Shown here one piece after another: positions 45,458 through 54,810 of a DNA stretch of 64,000 nt (positions within the stretch are counted from its first letter, which is position 1; each line of letters begins with the position of its first letter). Source of the DNA: Pseudomonas sp. RSB 5.4 (GTDB lineage: Bacteria > Pseudomonadota > Gammaproteobacteria > Pseudomonadales > Pseudomonadaceae). Both the position numbers and the translations under genes were made by a program. A model generated the notes under the pieces. It had not been told where the DNA came from and ran no database searches. It saw only the letters and a program-made list of their open reading frames with translations. The stretch is taken from contig NZ_CP146986.1 of the NCBI RefSeq assembly GCF_037126175.1, forward strand, positions 2,260,501 through 2,324,500, in the 5' to 3' direction.

Positions 45458-46300
45458 ATGCTCGACAGCCCGACCCGCGAACAACTCGACATCTTGCACC
45501 AGGCCATGGTCGATGGCGATTTCCTGGTGCTGACCGGCGCCGGTATCAGCACGCCGTCGGGCATCCCGGATTACCGCGACAGCGAAGGAGTGCGTCGTGG
45601 CCGGCAGCCGATGATGTATCAGGAATTTCTCGCCGCCCCGGAATCACGTCGTCGCTACTGGGCGCGGGCCATGCTTGGCTGGCCGCGGGTGCGTCAGGCG
45701 CGGCCCAATGCCGCGCATCAAGCACTGGCCGATTTGCAGCGCCGGGGACTGATCAGTGCCTTGATCACGCAGAACGTCGATACCCTGCACGATCAGGCCG
45801 GCAGTCAGGACGTGATCGAATTGCACGGCAGCCTGCACCGGGTGCTGTGCCTGGATTGCGGCCAGCGCAGCGCGCGTGACGACATTCAGCAGCGGATGGT
45901 CGAGCAGAATCCGTATCTGGCCGGGGTCGACGCGGTGCAGGCGCCGGACGGCGATACCCTGCTCGACCCGGCCTTCGAAGCACGCTTTCAGACTCCGCAG
46001 TGCCCGTATTGCGCCGGTGAACGGATGAAGCCGGACGTGGTGTTTTTCGGCGAGAACGTGGCGCAAGCGACAGCGGCGCGAGCCATGGCGGCGGCAGAGA
46101 ATGCTGCGGGATTGCTGGTGGTGGGTTCGTCGCTGATGGCGTATTCGGCGTTTCGTCTGTGCCGGGTGATTGCTGATCGGGGCAAGCCGTTGCTGGCGAT
46201 CAATCTGGGCAAGACCCGCGCCGATGATCTGCTGGATCTGAAGATCGAGGCGTCATGCGAGCAACTGCTGCCGCTGCTGGTGCAACGCTTGACTTCCTGA
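45458..46300 (+). CDS. Sirtuin-family NAD-dependent protein deacylase
   Basis: A 280-residue SIR2 protein. NAD-binding GAGIST lies at 28-33 (VLTGAGISTPSGIPDYR), TQNVDTLH at 104-111, and the catalytic H123 in ELHG. The zinc cysteines are C131, C134, C182 and C185, with a longer than usual insert between the pairs. The PDYRD loop and the GERMKPDVVFFGENV segment resemble SIRT4-like (class II) enzymes more than CobB. It stands alone between REP elements. Confidence 0.92.
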   Translation: MLDSPTREQLDILHQAMVDGDFLVLTGAGISTPSGIPDYRDSEGVRRGRQPMMYQEFLAAPESRRRYWARAMLGWPRVRQARPNAAHQALADLQRRGLISALITQNVDTLHDQAGSQDVIELHGSLHRVLCLDCGQRSARDDIQQRMVEQNPYLAGVDAVQAPDGDTLLDPAFEARFQTPQCPYCAGERMKPDVVFFGENVAQATAARAMAAAENAAGLLVVGSSLMAYSAFRLCRVIADRGKPLLAINLGKTRADDLLDLKIEASCEQLLPLLVQRLTS

Positions 46301-46312
46301 ACCGATGATTAC

Positions 46313-46405
46313 CCTGTGGGAGCGAGCCTGCTCGCGAAAGCGTCCTTTCAGCCAAGACTGTCCTCGACTGATACCCCGCCTTCGCGAGCAAGCCCGCTCC
46401 CACAG
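46313..46405. repeat. REP pair (family A)
   Basis: Inverted GTGGGAGCGAGCCTGCTCGC type copies between the sirtuin and the LysR gene, which converge. Confidence 0.9.
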
Positions 46406-46407
46406 GA

Positions 46408-47283
46408 TCAATGTTCGGCCTTGAGAATATCGAACAGTGCCTGCGCCGCCGCCGACAGTTCATTGCCCGGCTCAGTCAGCACGCCAATCGCCCGTTCTAC
46501 CGAGTCATTCAAGGTCAGGCAACACGCACCCAGTTCCTGCATCTGCTCGGCACACAACGCCGGTACCGCACTGACTCCCAGCCCGCTGGCAACCATGCGC
46601 CCAACCGTTGCCAGTTGATGGCTTTCGAATTCCACCGGCAGTTTCAGGCCCCGGGCCTGCAAGTGTTCTTCGAGCATCACCCGTACCGTCGACGGCCGTT
46701 GCAGGGTGATGAACGGTTCCTGCAGCAAGGTCTGCCAGTCGATTTCGCCAAGCCCGGCCAGCGCTGAATCCTGTGGCACCACGGCGACAAAGCGGTCCAT
46801 GTACAGCGGGGTAAACGTCAGCGAGGTGTTCTGCATCGGCTCGAATGCCACGCCCAACTCCACCTGCCGGTCGCGGACCATCTCCAGCACTTGCTCGTTG
46901 ATCACGTCGTTGACCGTGACATTGACGTTCGGATAGCGCGCGCGGAACGTCTTGAGGATCGGCGGCAGCAGGTTGCCGGCAAACGATGGCATCGCCGCCA
47001 GCGTCACCCGTCCGCGTTGCAGGCTGAAGCGCTGGCGCATTTCGTCTTCGGCGTTGTCCCAGTCGGCGATCAGGCGCCGGGCCAACGGCAGCAGCGATTC
47101 GCCTTCGGCAGTCAGCGCCACGTTGCGCGTGTTGCGGCTGAACAGCCGCCCACCCAGCCCCTCTTCCAGCGCCTTGATGGTCAGGCTCAGTGCCGATTGC
47201 GACAGGTGCAGGCGCTCACAGGCCACAGCGAAGCTCAGGCTCTGGGCCACGGCGAGAAAGGCGCGGATCTGTTTGACGGTCAT
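46408..47283 (-). CDS. LysR-family regulator next to CoA-transferase genes (DhcR-like)
   Basis: A 292-residue LysR protein. The HTH is FLAVAQSLSFAVACERLHLS followed by QSALSLTIKALEEGLGGRLF. It diverges from the CoA-transferase/thiolase operon with a REP pair in the spacer. In P. aeruginosa an equivalently placed LysR (DhcR) controls the dehydrocarnitine CoA-transferase genes; the same order here suggests an orthologue. The ATG at 47283 is chosen for the HTH start; an upstream in-frame extension is possible. Confidence 0.86.
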   Translation of the reverse strand: MTVKQIRAFLAVAQSLSFAVACERLHLSQSALSLTIKALEEGLGGRLFSRNTRNVALTAEGESLLPLARRLIADWDNAEDEMRQRFSLQRGRVTLAAMPSFAGNLLPPILKTFRARYPNVNVTVNDVINEQVLEMVRDRQVELGVAFEPMQNTSLTFTPLYMDRFVAVVPQDSALAGLGEIDWQTLLQEPFITLQRPSTVRVMLEEHLQARGLKLPVEFESHQLATVGRMVASGLGVSAVPALCAEQMQELGACCLTLNDSVERAIGVLTEPGNELSAAAQALFDILKAEH

Positions 47284-47330
47284 ACTGGATAGCGCCCTTG
47301 CGCGATATTGCCGGATAAACGCCATAACCA

Positions 47331-47416
47331 CTGTAGGAGCTGCCGCAGGCTGCGATCTTTTGATCTTGATCTTAAAAACAACATCAAAAGATCGCAGCCT
47401 GCGGCAGCTCCTACAG
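47331..47416. repeat. REP pair (family C)
   Basis: CTGTAGGAGCTGCCGCAGGC and its inverted copy lie in the LysR / CoA-transferase divergent spacer, about 130 bases upstream of the CoA-transferase start. Confidence 0.9.
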
Positions 47417-47545
47417 GGATAGCGTCAACTATTGAGCTTTATCAATCAATCAACCTTAAAAATCAACTTAACAAATATATCCCTCAGCGAGACACTCCAG
47501 TCATTCGGCTAGCCAGCCGCCCGACAAACAATAAAAGAGGTGCAT

Positions 47546-48244
47546 ATGGCAGGTTTTGACAAGCGCGTGAGTTCCTACGAGGAAGCTCTGGCGGGCCTGG
47601 AAGACGGCATGACCGTAATCGCCGGCGGCTTCGGCCTGTGCGGCATCCCGGAAAACCTGATCGCCGAGATCAAGCGCAAGGGCACCCGCGACCTCACCGT
47701 GGTTTCCAACAACTGCGGCGTCGATGGTTTCGGCCTCGGTGTGCTGCTGACCGACCGCCAGATCAGCAAGGTGATCGCCTCCTACGTCGGCGAAAACAAA
47801 CTGTTCGAAGAGCAACTGCTCAAGGGCGAGATCGAAGTCATCCTGACCCCGCAAGGCACCCTCGCCGAGAAAATGCGCGCAGGCGGCGCCGGCATCCCGG
47901 CCTTCTTCACCGCCACCGGCGTCGGCACCCCGGTCGCCGAAGGCAAGGAAGTGCGCGAGTTCAACGGGCGCAAATACCTGATGGAAGAGTCCATCACCGG
48001 CGACTTCGCCATCGTCAAAGGCTGGAAAGCCGACCATTTCGGTAACGTCATCTACCGCCACACTGCGCAGAACTTCAACCCGCTGGCCGCCACCGCCGGC
48101 AAGATCACTGTGGTCGAAGTCGAAGAAATCGTCGAGCCCGGCGAGCTGGATCCGTCGCAGATCCACACCCCCGGCATCTACGTCGACCGGGTCATTTGCG
48201 GCACGTTCGAAAAGCGCATCGAACAGCGCACTATCCGCAAATAA
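47546..48244 (+). CDS. 3-oxoacid CoA-transferase subunit A (DhcA / ScoA / AtoD type)
   Basis: A 232-residue alpha subunit of a class I CoA-transferase. The CoA-binding [13 protein letters not shown] is near residues 27-39, and [15 protein letters not shown] follows. AGAGG precedes the ATG at 47546. The subunit B gene starts 25 bases downstream and a thiolase follows. Family members move CoA from succinyl- or acetyl-CoA to acetoacetate; the LysR-A-B-thiolase order matches the dehydrocarnitine locus of P. aeruginosa, so dehydrocarnitine is an alternative substrate. Confidence 0.93.
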   Translation: MAGFDKRVSSYEEALAGLEDGMTVIAGGFGLCGIPENLIAEIKRKGTRDLTVVSNNCGVDGFGLGVLLTDRQISKVIASYVGENKLFEEQLLKGEIEVILTPQGTLAEKMRAGGAGIPAFFTATGVGTPVAEGKEVREFNGRKYLMEESITGDFAIVKGWKADHFGNVIYRHTAQNFNPLAATAGKITVVEVEEIVEPGELDPSQIHTPGIYVDRVICGTFEKRIEQRTIRK

Positions 48245-48268
48245 TTCAGGCTGACGGAGAATAAAAAC

Positions 48269-48934
48269 ATGGCACTTACCCGCGAACAAATGGCTCAGCG
48301 CGTCGCCCGCGAAATGCAGGACGGCTACTACGTCAACCTCGGCATCGGCATTCCGACCCTGGTCGCCAATTACATTCCCGAAGGCATGGAAGTCATGCTG
48401 CAATCGGAAAACGGCCTGCTCGGCATGGGGCCTTTTCCGACTGAAGACACCATCGATGCCGACATGATCAACGCCGGCAAACAGACCGTCACCGCGCGCA
48501 TCGGTGCATCGATTTTCAACTCCGCCGAATCCTTCGCGATGATCCGCGGTGGGCATGTCGACCTGACCGTACTCGGTGCGTTCGAAGTCGACGTCGAAGG
48601 CAACATCGCTTCGTGGATGATTCCCGGCAAACTGGTCAAGGGCATGGGCGGCGCGATGGATCTGGTGGCTGGCGCCGACAACATCATCGTGATCATGACC
48701 CACGCTTCCAAGGACGGTGAGTCCAAACTGTTGGCCAAGTGCAGCCTGCCGCTGACCGGCGCCGGCTGCATCAAGCGCGTACTGACCGACCTCGCCTATC
48801 TGGAAATTGAAAATGGCGCTTTTGTCCTCAAGGAACGCGCACCTGGCGTCAGCGTCGAGGAAATCGTCGCCAAAACCGCTGGTAAACTGATCGTCCCGGA
48901 TCACGTACCGGAAATGCAGTTCGCTGCCCAGTGA
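48269..48934 (+). CDS. 3-oxoacid CoA-transferase subunit B (DhcB / ScoB / AtoA type)
   Basis: A 221-residue beta subunit. The catalytic Glu that forms the CoA thioester is E47 in QSENGLLG, and the preceding [15 protein letters not shown] is typical. It ends 12 bases before the thiolase ATG, and its stop region supplies the thiolase ribosome site (TGAGGA). It pairs with the preceding alpha subunit. Confidence 0.94.
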   Translation: MALTREQMAQRVAREMQDGYYVNLGIGIPTLVANYIPEGMEVMLQSENGLLGMGPFPTEDTIDADMINAGKQTVTARIGASIFNSAESFAMIRGGHVDLTVLGAFEVDVEGNIASWMIPGKLVKGMGGAMDLVAGADNIIVIMTHASKDGESKLLAKCSLPLTGAGCIKRVLTDLAYLEIENGAFVLKERAPGVSVEEIVAKTAGKLIVPDHVPEMQFAAQ

Positions 48935-48945
48935 GGAATTCGAAA

Positions 48946-50127
48946 ATGCAAGACGTCGTAATTGTTGCCGCCACCCGCACCGCGATCGGCAGTTTCCAGG
49001 GTTCTCTGGCCAGCGTGTCCGCGGTGGATCTGGGCGCTGCGGTGATTCGCCAGTTGCTCGAACAGACTGGTCTGGACGGTGCGCAGGTCGATGAAGTGAT
49101 CATGGGCCAAGTACTGACTGCCGGCGCCGGCCAGAACCCGGCGCGTCAGGCGGCGATCAAGGCCGGCCTGCCCCACGCCGTGCCGGCCATGACCTTGAAC
49201 AAGGTTTGCGGCTCGGGCCTGAAAGCCCTGCACCTGGGCGCGCAGGCGATCCGTTGCGGCGATGCCGAGGTGATCATCGCTGGCGGTCAGGAGAATATGA
49301 GCCTGTCCAACTACGTGATGCCGGGCGCACGCACCGGTCTGCGCATGGGGCATGCGCAAATCGTCGACACCATGATCAGCGATGGTCTGTGGGATGCGTT
49401 CAACGATTACCACATGGGCATCACTGCCGAAAATCTGGTCGATAAATATGAGATCAGCCGCGAGCAGCAGGACGCCTTCGCCGCCGCTTCGCAGCGCAAA
49501 GCGGCGGCTGCCATCGAGGCCGGGCGCTTTGTCGATGAGATCACGCCGATCCTGATCCCACAGCGCAAAGGTGACCCGGTAGCGTTCAAGGTCGACGAAC
49601 AACCACGCGGCGACACCACCGCCGAATCGCTGGCGAAACTGCGTCCGGCGTTCAAGAAGGACGGCAGTGTCACCGCCGGCAACGCTTCGTCGCTGAACGA
49701 CGGCGCCGCTGCGGTGATCCTGATGAGCGCCGAGAAAGCCAAGGCCCTGGGCCTGCCGGTGCTGGCAAAAATCGCCGCGTACGCCAACGCCGGCGTTGAC
49801 CCGGCGATCATGGGCATCGGCCCGGTCTCGGCCACTCGCCGCTGCCTGGACAAGGCGGGCTGGAACATCGGCCAACTCGACCTGATCGAAGCCAACGAAG
49901 CTTTCGCTGCGCAATCGCTGGCAGTGGCCAAGGATCTGCAATGGGATCTGGACAAGGTCAACGTCAACGGCGGCGCCATCGCCCTCGGTCACCCGATCGG
50001 TGCGTCGGGTTGCCGGGTGCTGGTGACGCTGCTGCACGAAATGATCAAGCGTGATGCGAAGAAAGGTCTGGCGACCCTGTGCATCGGCGGCGGTCAGGGT
50101 GTGGCGCTGGCGCTGGAACGCGCTTAA
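48946..50127 (+). CDS. atoB: Acetyl-CoA C-acetyltransferase (thiolase)
   Basis: A 393-residue thiolase that cleaves acetoacetyl-CoA into two acetyl-CoA, the step after the CoA-transferase. The acyl-accepting Cys is C88 in LNKVCGSG, and the base His and second Cys are in [10 protein letters not shown] and CIGGGQG. The ATG at 48946 has GAGGA 8 bases upstream; a GTG five codons earlier overlaps the subunit B stop. A strong terminator follows. The three genes convert a 3-oxoacid to acetyl-CoA. Confidence 0.94.
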   Translation: MQDVVIVAATRTAIGSFQGSLASVSAVDLGAAVIRQLLEQTGLDGAQVDEVIMGQVLTAGAGQNPARQAAIKAGLPHAVPAMTLNKVCGSGLKALHLGAQAIRCGDAEVIIAGGQENMSLSNYVMPGARTGLRMGHAQIVDTMISDGLWDAFNDYHMGITAENLVDKYEISREQQDAFAAASQRKAAAAIEAGRFVDEITPILIPQRKGDPVAFKVDEQPRGDTTAESLAKLRPAFKKDGSVTAGNASSLNDGAAAVILMSAEKAKALGLPVLAKIAAYANAGVDPAIMGIGPVSATRRCLDKAGWNIGQLDLIEANEAFAAQSLAVAKDLQWDLDKVNVNGGAIALGHPIGASGCRVLVTLLHEMIKRDAKKGLATLCIGGGQGVALALERA

Positions 50128-50186
50128 TCCAAGAGTTCACAGCTCGCGGTGGATCCACGACATCCGCTGCTCGCTGGCAACAAAAA

Positions 50187-50221
50187 CCCGGTGCGACTTG
50201 CGTTGCACCGGGTGTTTTTTT
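50187..50221 (+). terminator. Rho-independent terminator of the thiolase operon
   Basis: CCCGGTGC and GCACCGGG (50187-50194, 50205-50212) enclose a 10-base loop, with a run of seven T just after. Confidence 0.88.
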
Positions 50222-50251
50222 GTCCTTTGAAATTTGCAGTGAATGTTCCTC

Positions 50252-50323
50252 CCTCTTCGCGAGCAAGCCCGCTCCCACAGGGGAATGCATTCCAGGGTGG
50301 GAGCGGGCTTGCTCGCGAAGGGG
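50252..50323. repeat. REP pair (family A, head-on)
   Basis: Opposed copies separated by about 12 bases; here the order of the two orientations is the reverse of that at most other loci. Confidence 0.88.
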
Positions 50324-50351
50324 CCAGCTCAGGCTACAGATAAACCAGGGC

Positions 50352-51671
50352 TCACACCGCCATCTGCAAAATCAACCAGGCATTCGCCCCACTGATCACC
50401 GCAAACAAGCCCCACGCCAGCACCCTGGTCGGCAGTCTATTCACAAACGGCCCCATCAGCTGTTTGTCGCTGGTCATGCGAATCAGCGGGTACAGCGCAA
50501 ATGGCAGTTGCAGGCTGAGCACCACCTGACTCAACACCAGCAACTTGCCCACCGCGTTATCCCCCATCAGCCACACGCCGATGAACGCCGGGATCAGTGC
50601 CAGTCCGCGAGTGATCAAACGCCGCTGCCAGCAGGGAATCCGCAGGTTCAGATAACCCTCCATGATCACCTGTCCGGCGATGGTCCCGGTGAACGTCGAG
50701 CTCTGTCCCGACGCCAGCAATGCGACGCCGAACAGCACACTGGCCAGCGCGCCACCGACCAGCGGGTCGAGCAGGTGGTAGGCGTCCTGAATGTCGACCA
50801 CGTCGGAATGCCCTGACTGGTGAAACGCAGCCGCCGCCAGAATCAGAATCGCCGCGTTGACCAGCAACGCCAGCGCCAGTGAACCGATGGTGTCGATGCG
50901 TGCCAGGTTCACCGCGTCCTGCTTGCTCGCCAGGTCCTGGCCGATCATCCGCGTCTGCACGATCGAGGTGTGCAGGTAGAGGTTGTGCGGCATCACCGTG
51001 GCGCCGAGGATGCCGATCGCCAGATACAGCGGCGCGGCATCGCTGATCGCCGAAAGCGACGGTTTGAAGCCAGCGAACACGTCTGGCCAGTAGGGTTTGA
51101 TCAGTACCAGTTCAACGAAGAAACACACGCCGATGGTCGCCACCAGCACCAGCATGATCGCCTCCAGCCGACGGAAGCCACGGTTCTGCAGGGCCAGTAC
51201 CAGCAGCGTGTCGAAGGCTGTCAGGGCGATGCCGAAGGTCAGCGAACAGCCGAGCAACAAGTGGAATGCCAGGGCGCAACCGAGCACTTCGGCCAGATCG
51301 GTGGCGATGATCGAGATTTCCGCCAGCACCCATTGCAGGCGTGCGGCCGGCGTGCTGTAGCGCTCGCGGGACAGTTGCGCGAGATCGCGCCCGGTGGCAA
51401 TCCCCAGGCGCGAACACAAGCACTGCACGACCATCCCCGCCAGACTCGCCAGCAGCACCACAAACAGCAAACTGTAACCAAAACGCGAACCGGCCTCGAT
51501 GGCCGTCGCCCAGTTGCCCGGGTCCATGTAGCCGATCGACACCAGCAATCCGGGACCGGCAAAACGCAGCGCACGTTTGAAAAACGAGGCGCGGGGATCG
51601 ACTTCCACACTGCCGGCCACTTCCGGCGGGCAGAACGGCGCAGTGGCAATTTTGGGTAAGCTGAATTTCAC
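50352..51671 (-). CDS. mntH: Nramp-family divalent metal transporter
   Basis: A 439-residue proton-coupled Mn2+/Fe2+ importer with about 11 membrane helices. The metal site residues are in TM1 (D50-P-G-N53, GYMDPGNWATA) and TM6 (MPHNLYLH). The transport signature ASGQSSTFTGTIAGQVIMEG is present. The start is taken as GTG at 51671, which gives VKFSLPKIAT; a GTG two codons earlier and the longer open frame through the REP are less likely. No MntR or Fur site was recognised in the short upstream region. Confidence 0.9.
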   Translation of the reverse strand: MKFSLPKIATAPFCPPEVAGSVEVDPRASFFKRALRFAGPGLLVSIGYMDPGNWATAIEAGSRFGYSLLFVVLLASLAGMVVQCLCSRLGIATGRDLAQLSRERYSTPAARLQWVLAEISIIATDLAEVLGCALAFHLLLGCSLTFGIALTAFDTLLVLALQNRGFRRLEAIMLVLVATIGVCFFVELVLIKPYWPDVFAGFKPSLSAISDAAPLYLAIGILGATVMPHNLYLHTSIVQTRMIGQDLASKQDAVNLARIDTIGSLALALLVNAAILILAAAAFHQSGHSDVVDIQDAYHLLDPLVGGALASVLFGVALLASGQSSTFTGTIAGQVIMEGYLNLRIPCWQRRLITRGLALIPAFIGVWLMGDNAVGKLLVLSQVVLSLQLPFALYPLIRMTSDKQLMGPFVNRLPTRVLAWGLFAVISGANAWLILQMAV

Positions 51672-51733
51672 GCACACATCCAGAAACAAGTCGGAAAGTC
51701 GCAGCTTAGACGTTTCAGTTGAACCCTTGAAGA

Positions 51734-51814
51734 GCAAAAGATCGCAGCCTTCGGCAGCTCCTGGAGTGCAACGCATTCCAATGTAGGAGCTGCCGAAGGC
51801 TGCGATCTTTTGAT
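51734..51814. repeat. REP pair (family C)
   Basis: AAAAGATCGCAGCCTTCGGC (51736) and the opposed copy ending at 51814, directly next to the stop of the chalcone-isomerase-like gene. Confidence 0.88.
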
Positions 51815-51815
51815 C

Positions 51816-52352
51816 TTAACGACTCACACCCAGTAACTGCTGACGCAACTCGGGGTTACGGGTACGCGGATCCAGCCAGATATCGAAAAACGCCCGGGCA
51901 AACTGCGGATCATCGATTTCATGCTGCAACTGCTGACCGACAAAAAACCGTGCGCCCTGCCCTGGCAGATACACGCCTGTAATCCGTGTGCCAGCCTGCA
52001 CATCGACGAACGATTGCTCCATTTGCCCTTGCCACGCGGCCAGTTGTGCCGGACTGACTCCCGAGCCGGCCAGCCGTTTGATTTCATCGACACTGGCCTG
52101 CACCAGATCGTCACGGGAGATCTTGCGCCGATAGATCAGCTCCAAGGCGAAGGGTTGTTCGGTCGACAACGGGCGTGCCGCGCTCCACAACCGAGCGTTG
52201 TAGACGTCGAAACCGAACACACTGAAATCCCCGGTGCCGATGATTTGCGCGCCGGGCACGGCGTCCTGCCAATTGGCCCAGGTCGGCGTGAGTAACAACG
52301 CCCACAAGCCGATGCCACAGCACCCACGCAGCAACTTCGATGGTTTGCTCAT
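51816..52352 (-). CDS. Chalcone-isomerase-like exported protein
   Basis: A 178-residue protein with a signal peptide (LLRGCCGIGLWALLLTPTWA). The mature part has the bacterial chalcone-isomerase-like pattern: FDVYNARLWSAARPL, ALELIYRRKISRDDLVQASV and a late YLPGQGARFFVGQQLQHEID. The proteins share the fold of plant chalcone isomerase but the bacterial role is unknown. Probably periplasmic. Confidence 0.85.
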   Translation of the reverse strand: MSKPSKLLRGCCGIGLWALLLTPTWANWQDAVPGAQIIGTGDFSVFGFDVYNARLWSAARPLSTEQPFALELIYRRKISRDDLVQASVDEIKRLAGSGVSPAQLAAWQGQMEQSFVDVQAGTRITGVYLPGQGARFFVGQQLQHEIDDPQFARAFFDIWLDPRTRNPELRQQLLGVSR

Positions 52353-52483
52353 CGCGGTATCGACTCCGGTAAACCCTGATCTTCAGAGCATAGCGGATAT
52401 CACCCGTAGGCTTTGTATACAAAAACTGTCGATCAATGCGCCAATCGGTTACCTTGGCCACTTCCTTCCCCGAGGCCTCCCGC

Positions 52484-53278
52484 GTGCTGATTCTCAAATT
52501 ACTGCTGATCCCCGGATTTCTGCTGCTGATTTCCCTCGCCGGCAAGCGCTGGGGGCCGAGCGTGGCCGGTTGGCTGTCGGGGTTGCCGGTGGTGGTCGGG
52601 CCGATTCTGTTTTTCCTCGCCATCGAACAGGGGCCGCAGTTTGCTGCGCAATCAGCGATCGCAGCGCTGTCAGCGATGTTTGCCATGATCGCGTTCTGCA
52701 TCACCTACGCGCAGGTGGCGCAGCGGGCGAACTGGCCGTGGGCGTTGACGGTTTCGCTGTCGGTGTGGGCGGGACTGGCGCTGGTGTTGTCGCTGATTCC
52801 GCCGTCGCTGCCGTTCTCGATCGCTGCGGCGGCGACTGCCCTGTTGGCGGCGCCGCACCTGTTTCCCGACGTGCAACCAGTGTTGAATGGCCCGGCGCCG
52901 AAGTCGGACAAACTGATCTGGCGCATGATTGCCGGCGCGGCGCTGACGCTGCTGGTGACGATGCTCGCGAGTACCGTGGGTGAGCGCTGGAGCGGCCTGC
53001 TCGCGGTGTTCCCGGTGCTCGGCAGTGTGATGGCGGTGTTCTCGCAGCAGACCCGCGGCCCGGCGTTTACCGCGGCATTGCTGCGGGCGACGGCGATCGG
53101 CATGTACTCGTTTTCGGCGTTTTGCCTGGTGTCGGCGCTGACCCTGCCAAGCCTGGGTCTCAGCGGATTCATCGCCGGTATCGCGGTGTCGGTGGCCATG
53201 CTCGGCGTCACTCGCAAGTTGCTGGCTCGACAGGTCCCGGCAAAGGCCAACCACCCCAAGGCTGACGCAAACGCCTGA
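52484..53278 (+). CDS. Polytopic membrane protein of unknown function
   Basis: A 264-residue hydrophobic protein from GTG at 52484 (GAGG 8 bases upstream) with about eight membrane helices. Landmarks are LAGKRWGPSVAGWLSGLPVV near the start and GERWSGLLAVFPVLGSVMAV in the middle; the two W-SGL-PV stretches suggest an internal duplication. Such repeats occur in small transporters, but no substrate is evident. An ATG 16 codons upstream is possible but lacks a ribosome site. Confidence 0.75.
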   Translation: MLILKLLLIPGFLLLISLAGKRWGPSVAGWLSGLPVVVGPILFFLAIEQGPQFAAQSAIAALSAMFAMIAFCITYAQVAQRANWPWALTVSLSVWAGLALVLSLIPPSLPFSIAAAATALLAAPHLFPDVQPVLNGPAPKSDKLIWRMIAGAALTLLVTMLASTVGERWSGLLAVFPVLGSVMAVFSQQTRGPAFTAALLRATAIGMYSFSAFCLVSALTLPSLGLSGFIAGIAVSVAMLGVTRKLLARQVPAKANHPKADANA

Positions 53279-53353
53279 CAAACCGCGCTGGAATGCCAGG
53301 CATGCTCCGTGGGATCATCGCGGCCCTGGCGCGACCATCCCTCGGAGATTCAC

Positions 53354-53920
53354 ATGTCATTGCTCAGCAAGAAAGCCGTCGTCCTGTTGCTGGCGGCGGT
53401 CGCCGGTCTCGGCGCCCTCAACGCCCAGGCAGCCAAGCCCAAGGAAAAGGCCTCGACCAACAACGTGTCGATGCTCGACGGCAAGTTCACCTTCGTCCTG
53501 CCCAAAGGCTTCACCGCCGACCCGCTGCCGGCCGGGCCAACCGGTGCCAAGGGCACGATGTACACCAATCAGGCGACCAAGACTGTGGTCATCGCCGCCG
53601 AAAACCAGATCGCCGGTGGCGCCAGCGTCAAGGACAACGACAACGAATTTCTCGATGGCAGCCTGGCGAGTTTCATTGATGATCAACGCAAGGCTCTGCC
53701 GGATTTCAATAAGCTCAGTGAAAAAAGCCTGACCCAGAAAAGCAGCGGCCTCGGTGTGCGTCAGGTCGACAGCACCGCCACTCAGGGCGGCGGCCAGACA
53801 CTCAACACCACCCTGCTCGCCGCCTCCGGCAAGCGCATGGCGCTGGTCCAGGTGATTTCCCGGGCCAACGACAAGAGCGGTCACGATGCACTGGTGAAAA
53901 CCATCCTCAAGGACAAGTGA
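53354..53920 (+). CDS. Exported hypothetical protein (DcrB-like)
   Basis: A 188-residue protein with a signal peptide (AVVLLLAAVAGLGALNAQAA), then a beta-rich domain starting MLDGKFTFVLPKGFTADPLP. This opening and the C-terminal MALVQVISRANDKSGHDALV resemble DcrB-family periplasmic proteins. GGAG lies 7 bases before the ATG at 53354. Function unknown. Confidence 0.75.
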   Translation: MSLLSKKAVVLLLAAVAGLGALNAQAAKPKEKASTNNVSMLDGKFTFVLPKGFTADPLPAGPTGAKGTMYTNQATKTVVIAAENQIAGGASVKDNDNEFLDGSLASFIDDQRKALPDFNKLSEKSLTQKSSGLGVRQVDSTATQGGGQTLNTTLLAASGKRMALVQVISRANDKSGHDALVKTILKDK

Positions 53921-53923
53921 TCG

Positions 53924-54640
53924 TCACGGATTGAGCTGCTGCAGCCAGGCATTCAAGTCGCGCAGCTCGGCCGCACTAATGCTGTGGCCGACGCCGGGAT
54001 AGGCGTGAAACTCGGGTGTGTAGGCGAGTTTTTGCAGCAGCGCATTGGCCGCGGTGCCGTCGCGGTACGGCACCCGATCATCGGCGGTGCCGTGGCCGAT
54101 GAAAATCTTCAGCGGCAACGGTTGTTGCTGCGCCTTGAGCTCGGTTTTCAATACCGGCAACAGCCGTCCGCTCAACGCCGCGATGCCACCGACCGCCACG
54201 GGCGGACGCAAGCCCACTTCGTAGGTCATCATCGCGCCCTGGCTGAAACCGATCAGGTACACCTTGTCCGGGCTGGCGTGATATTTCTGCGCTGCCTGCG
54301 CGACAAAATCCCGCAACTTCTGGCCGCTGGCCTTCAGATCATCGGTCTCGCCGTTGTAGGCACCTTCGCCTTTCTTGCGAAACCACTGGAAACGCCCTTC
54401 GCCCAACGCCAACGGCGCCTGCACCGACAAGTAGTTGTACTGCGCCGGCAGCTGAAACTTCATACCGATCAGATCGGCTTCGTTACTGCCGTAGCCGTGC
54501 AGAAAAATAACCAGTGGCCGAGTGTCAGCGTCCGGGTGAACCTGTTCGATGTACTTCAGTGGCAAGTCGCTTTGCAGCGTGGTTTGCGCATGGACGGCGC
54601 TGGACGCCAGGAGGGTTAACAGGGCAAACGCCTTCAACAT
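53924..54640 (-). CDS. Exported carboxylesterase / phospholipase (alpha/beta hydrolase)
   Basis: A 238-residue esterase with signal peptide (MLKAFALLTLLASSAVHAQ). The oxyanion region is VIFLHGYGSNEADL, the nucleophile S133 is in GFSQGAMM, and the Asp and His are in GTADDRVPY and GVGHSIS. This is the YpfH/carboxylesterase 2 group. The ATG at 54640 has AAGGAAGG 4-11 bases upstream; an in-frame GTG five codons earlier would overlap that site. It converges on the DcrB-like gene. Confidence 0.88.
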   Translation of the reverse strand: MLKAFALLTLLASSAVHAQTTLQSDLPLKYIEQVHPDADTRPLVIFLHGYGSNEADLIGMKFQLPAQYNYLSVQAPLALGEGRFQWFRKKGEGAYNGETDDLKASGQKLRDFVAQAAQKYHASPDKVYLIGFSQGAMMTYEVGLRPPVAVGGIAALSGRLLPVLKTELKAQQQPLPLKIFIGHGTADDRVPYRDGTAANALLQKLAYTPEFHAYPGVGHSISAAELRDLNAWLQQLNP

Positions 54641-54713
54641 AAAGCCTTCCTTCACAGAGTGTCGGGTTCGTCGGTGAGCCTAACACTCTCTGAAGATTGT
54701 GGTGCTGGCGAGA

Positions 54714-54788
54714 CCGCTATCGCGAGCAGGCTCACTCCTACAGGGACAACGCATTCCAAATGCAGGAGTGAGCCTGCTCGCGATGAGG
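54714..54788. repeat. REP pair (family A, GAGTGAGCCTGCTCGCGATG variant)
   Basis: Opposed copies (54714-54745 and 54761-54788) between the esterase gene and the aspartoacylase-like gene. Confidence 0.85.
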
Positions 54789-54810
54789 CAAGAAAATCCA
54801 AGGAAATCTG

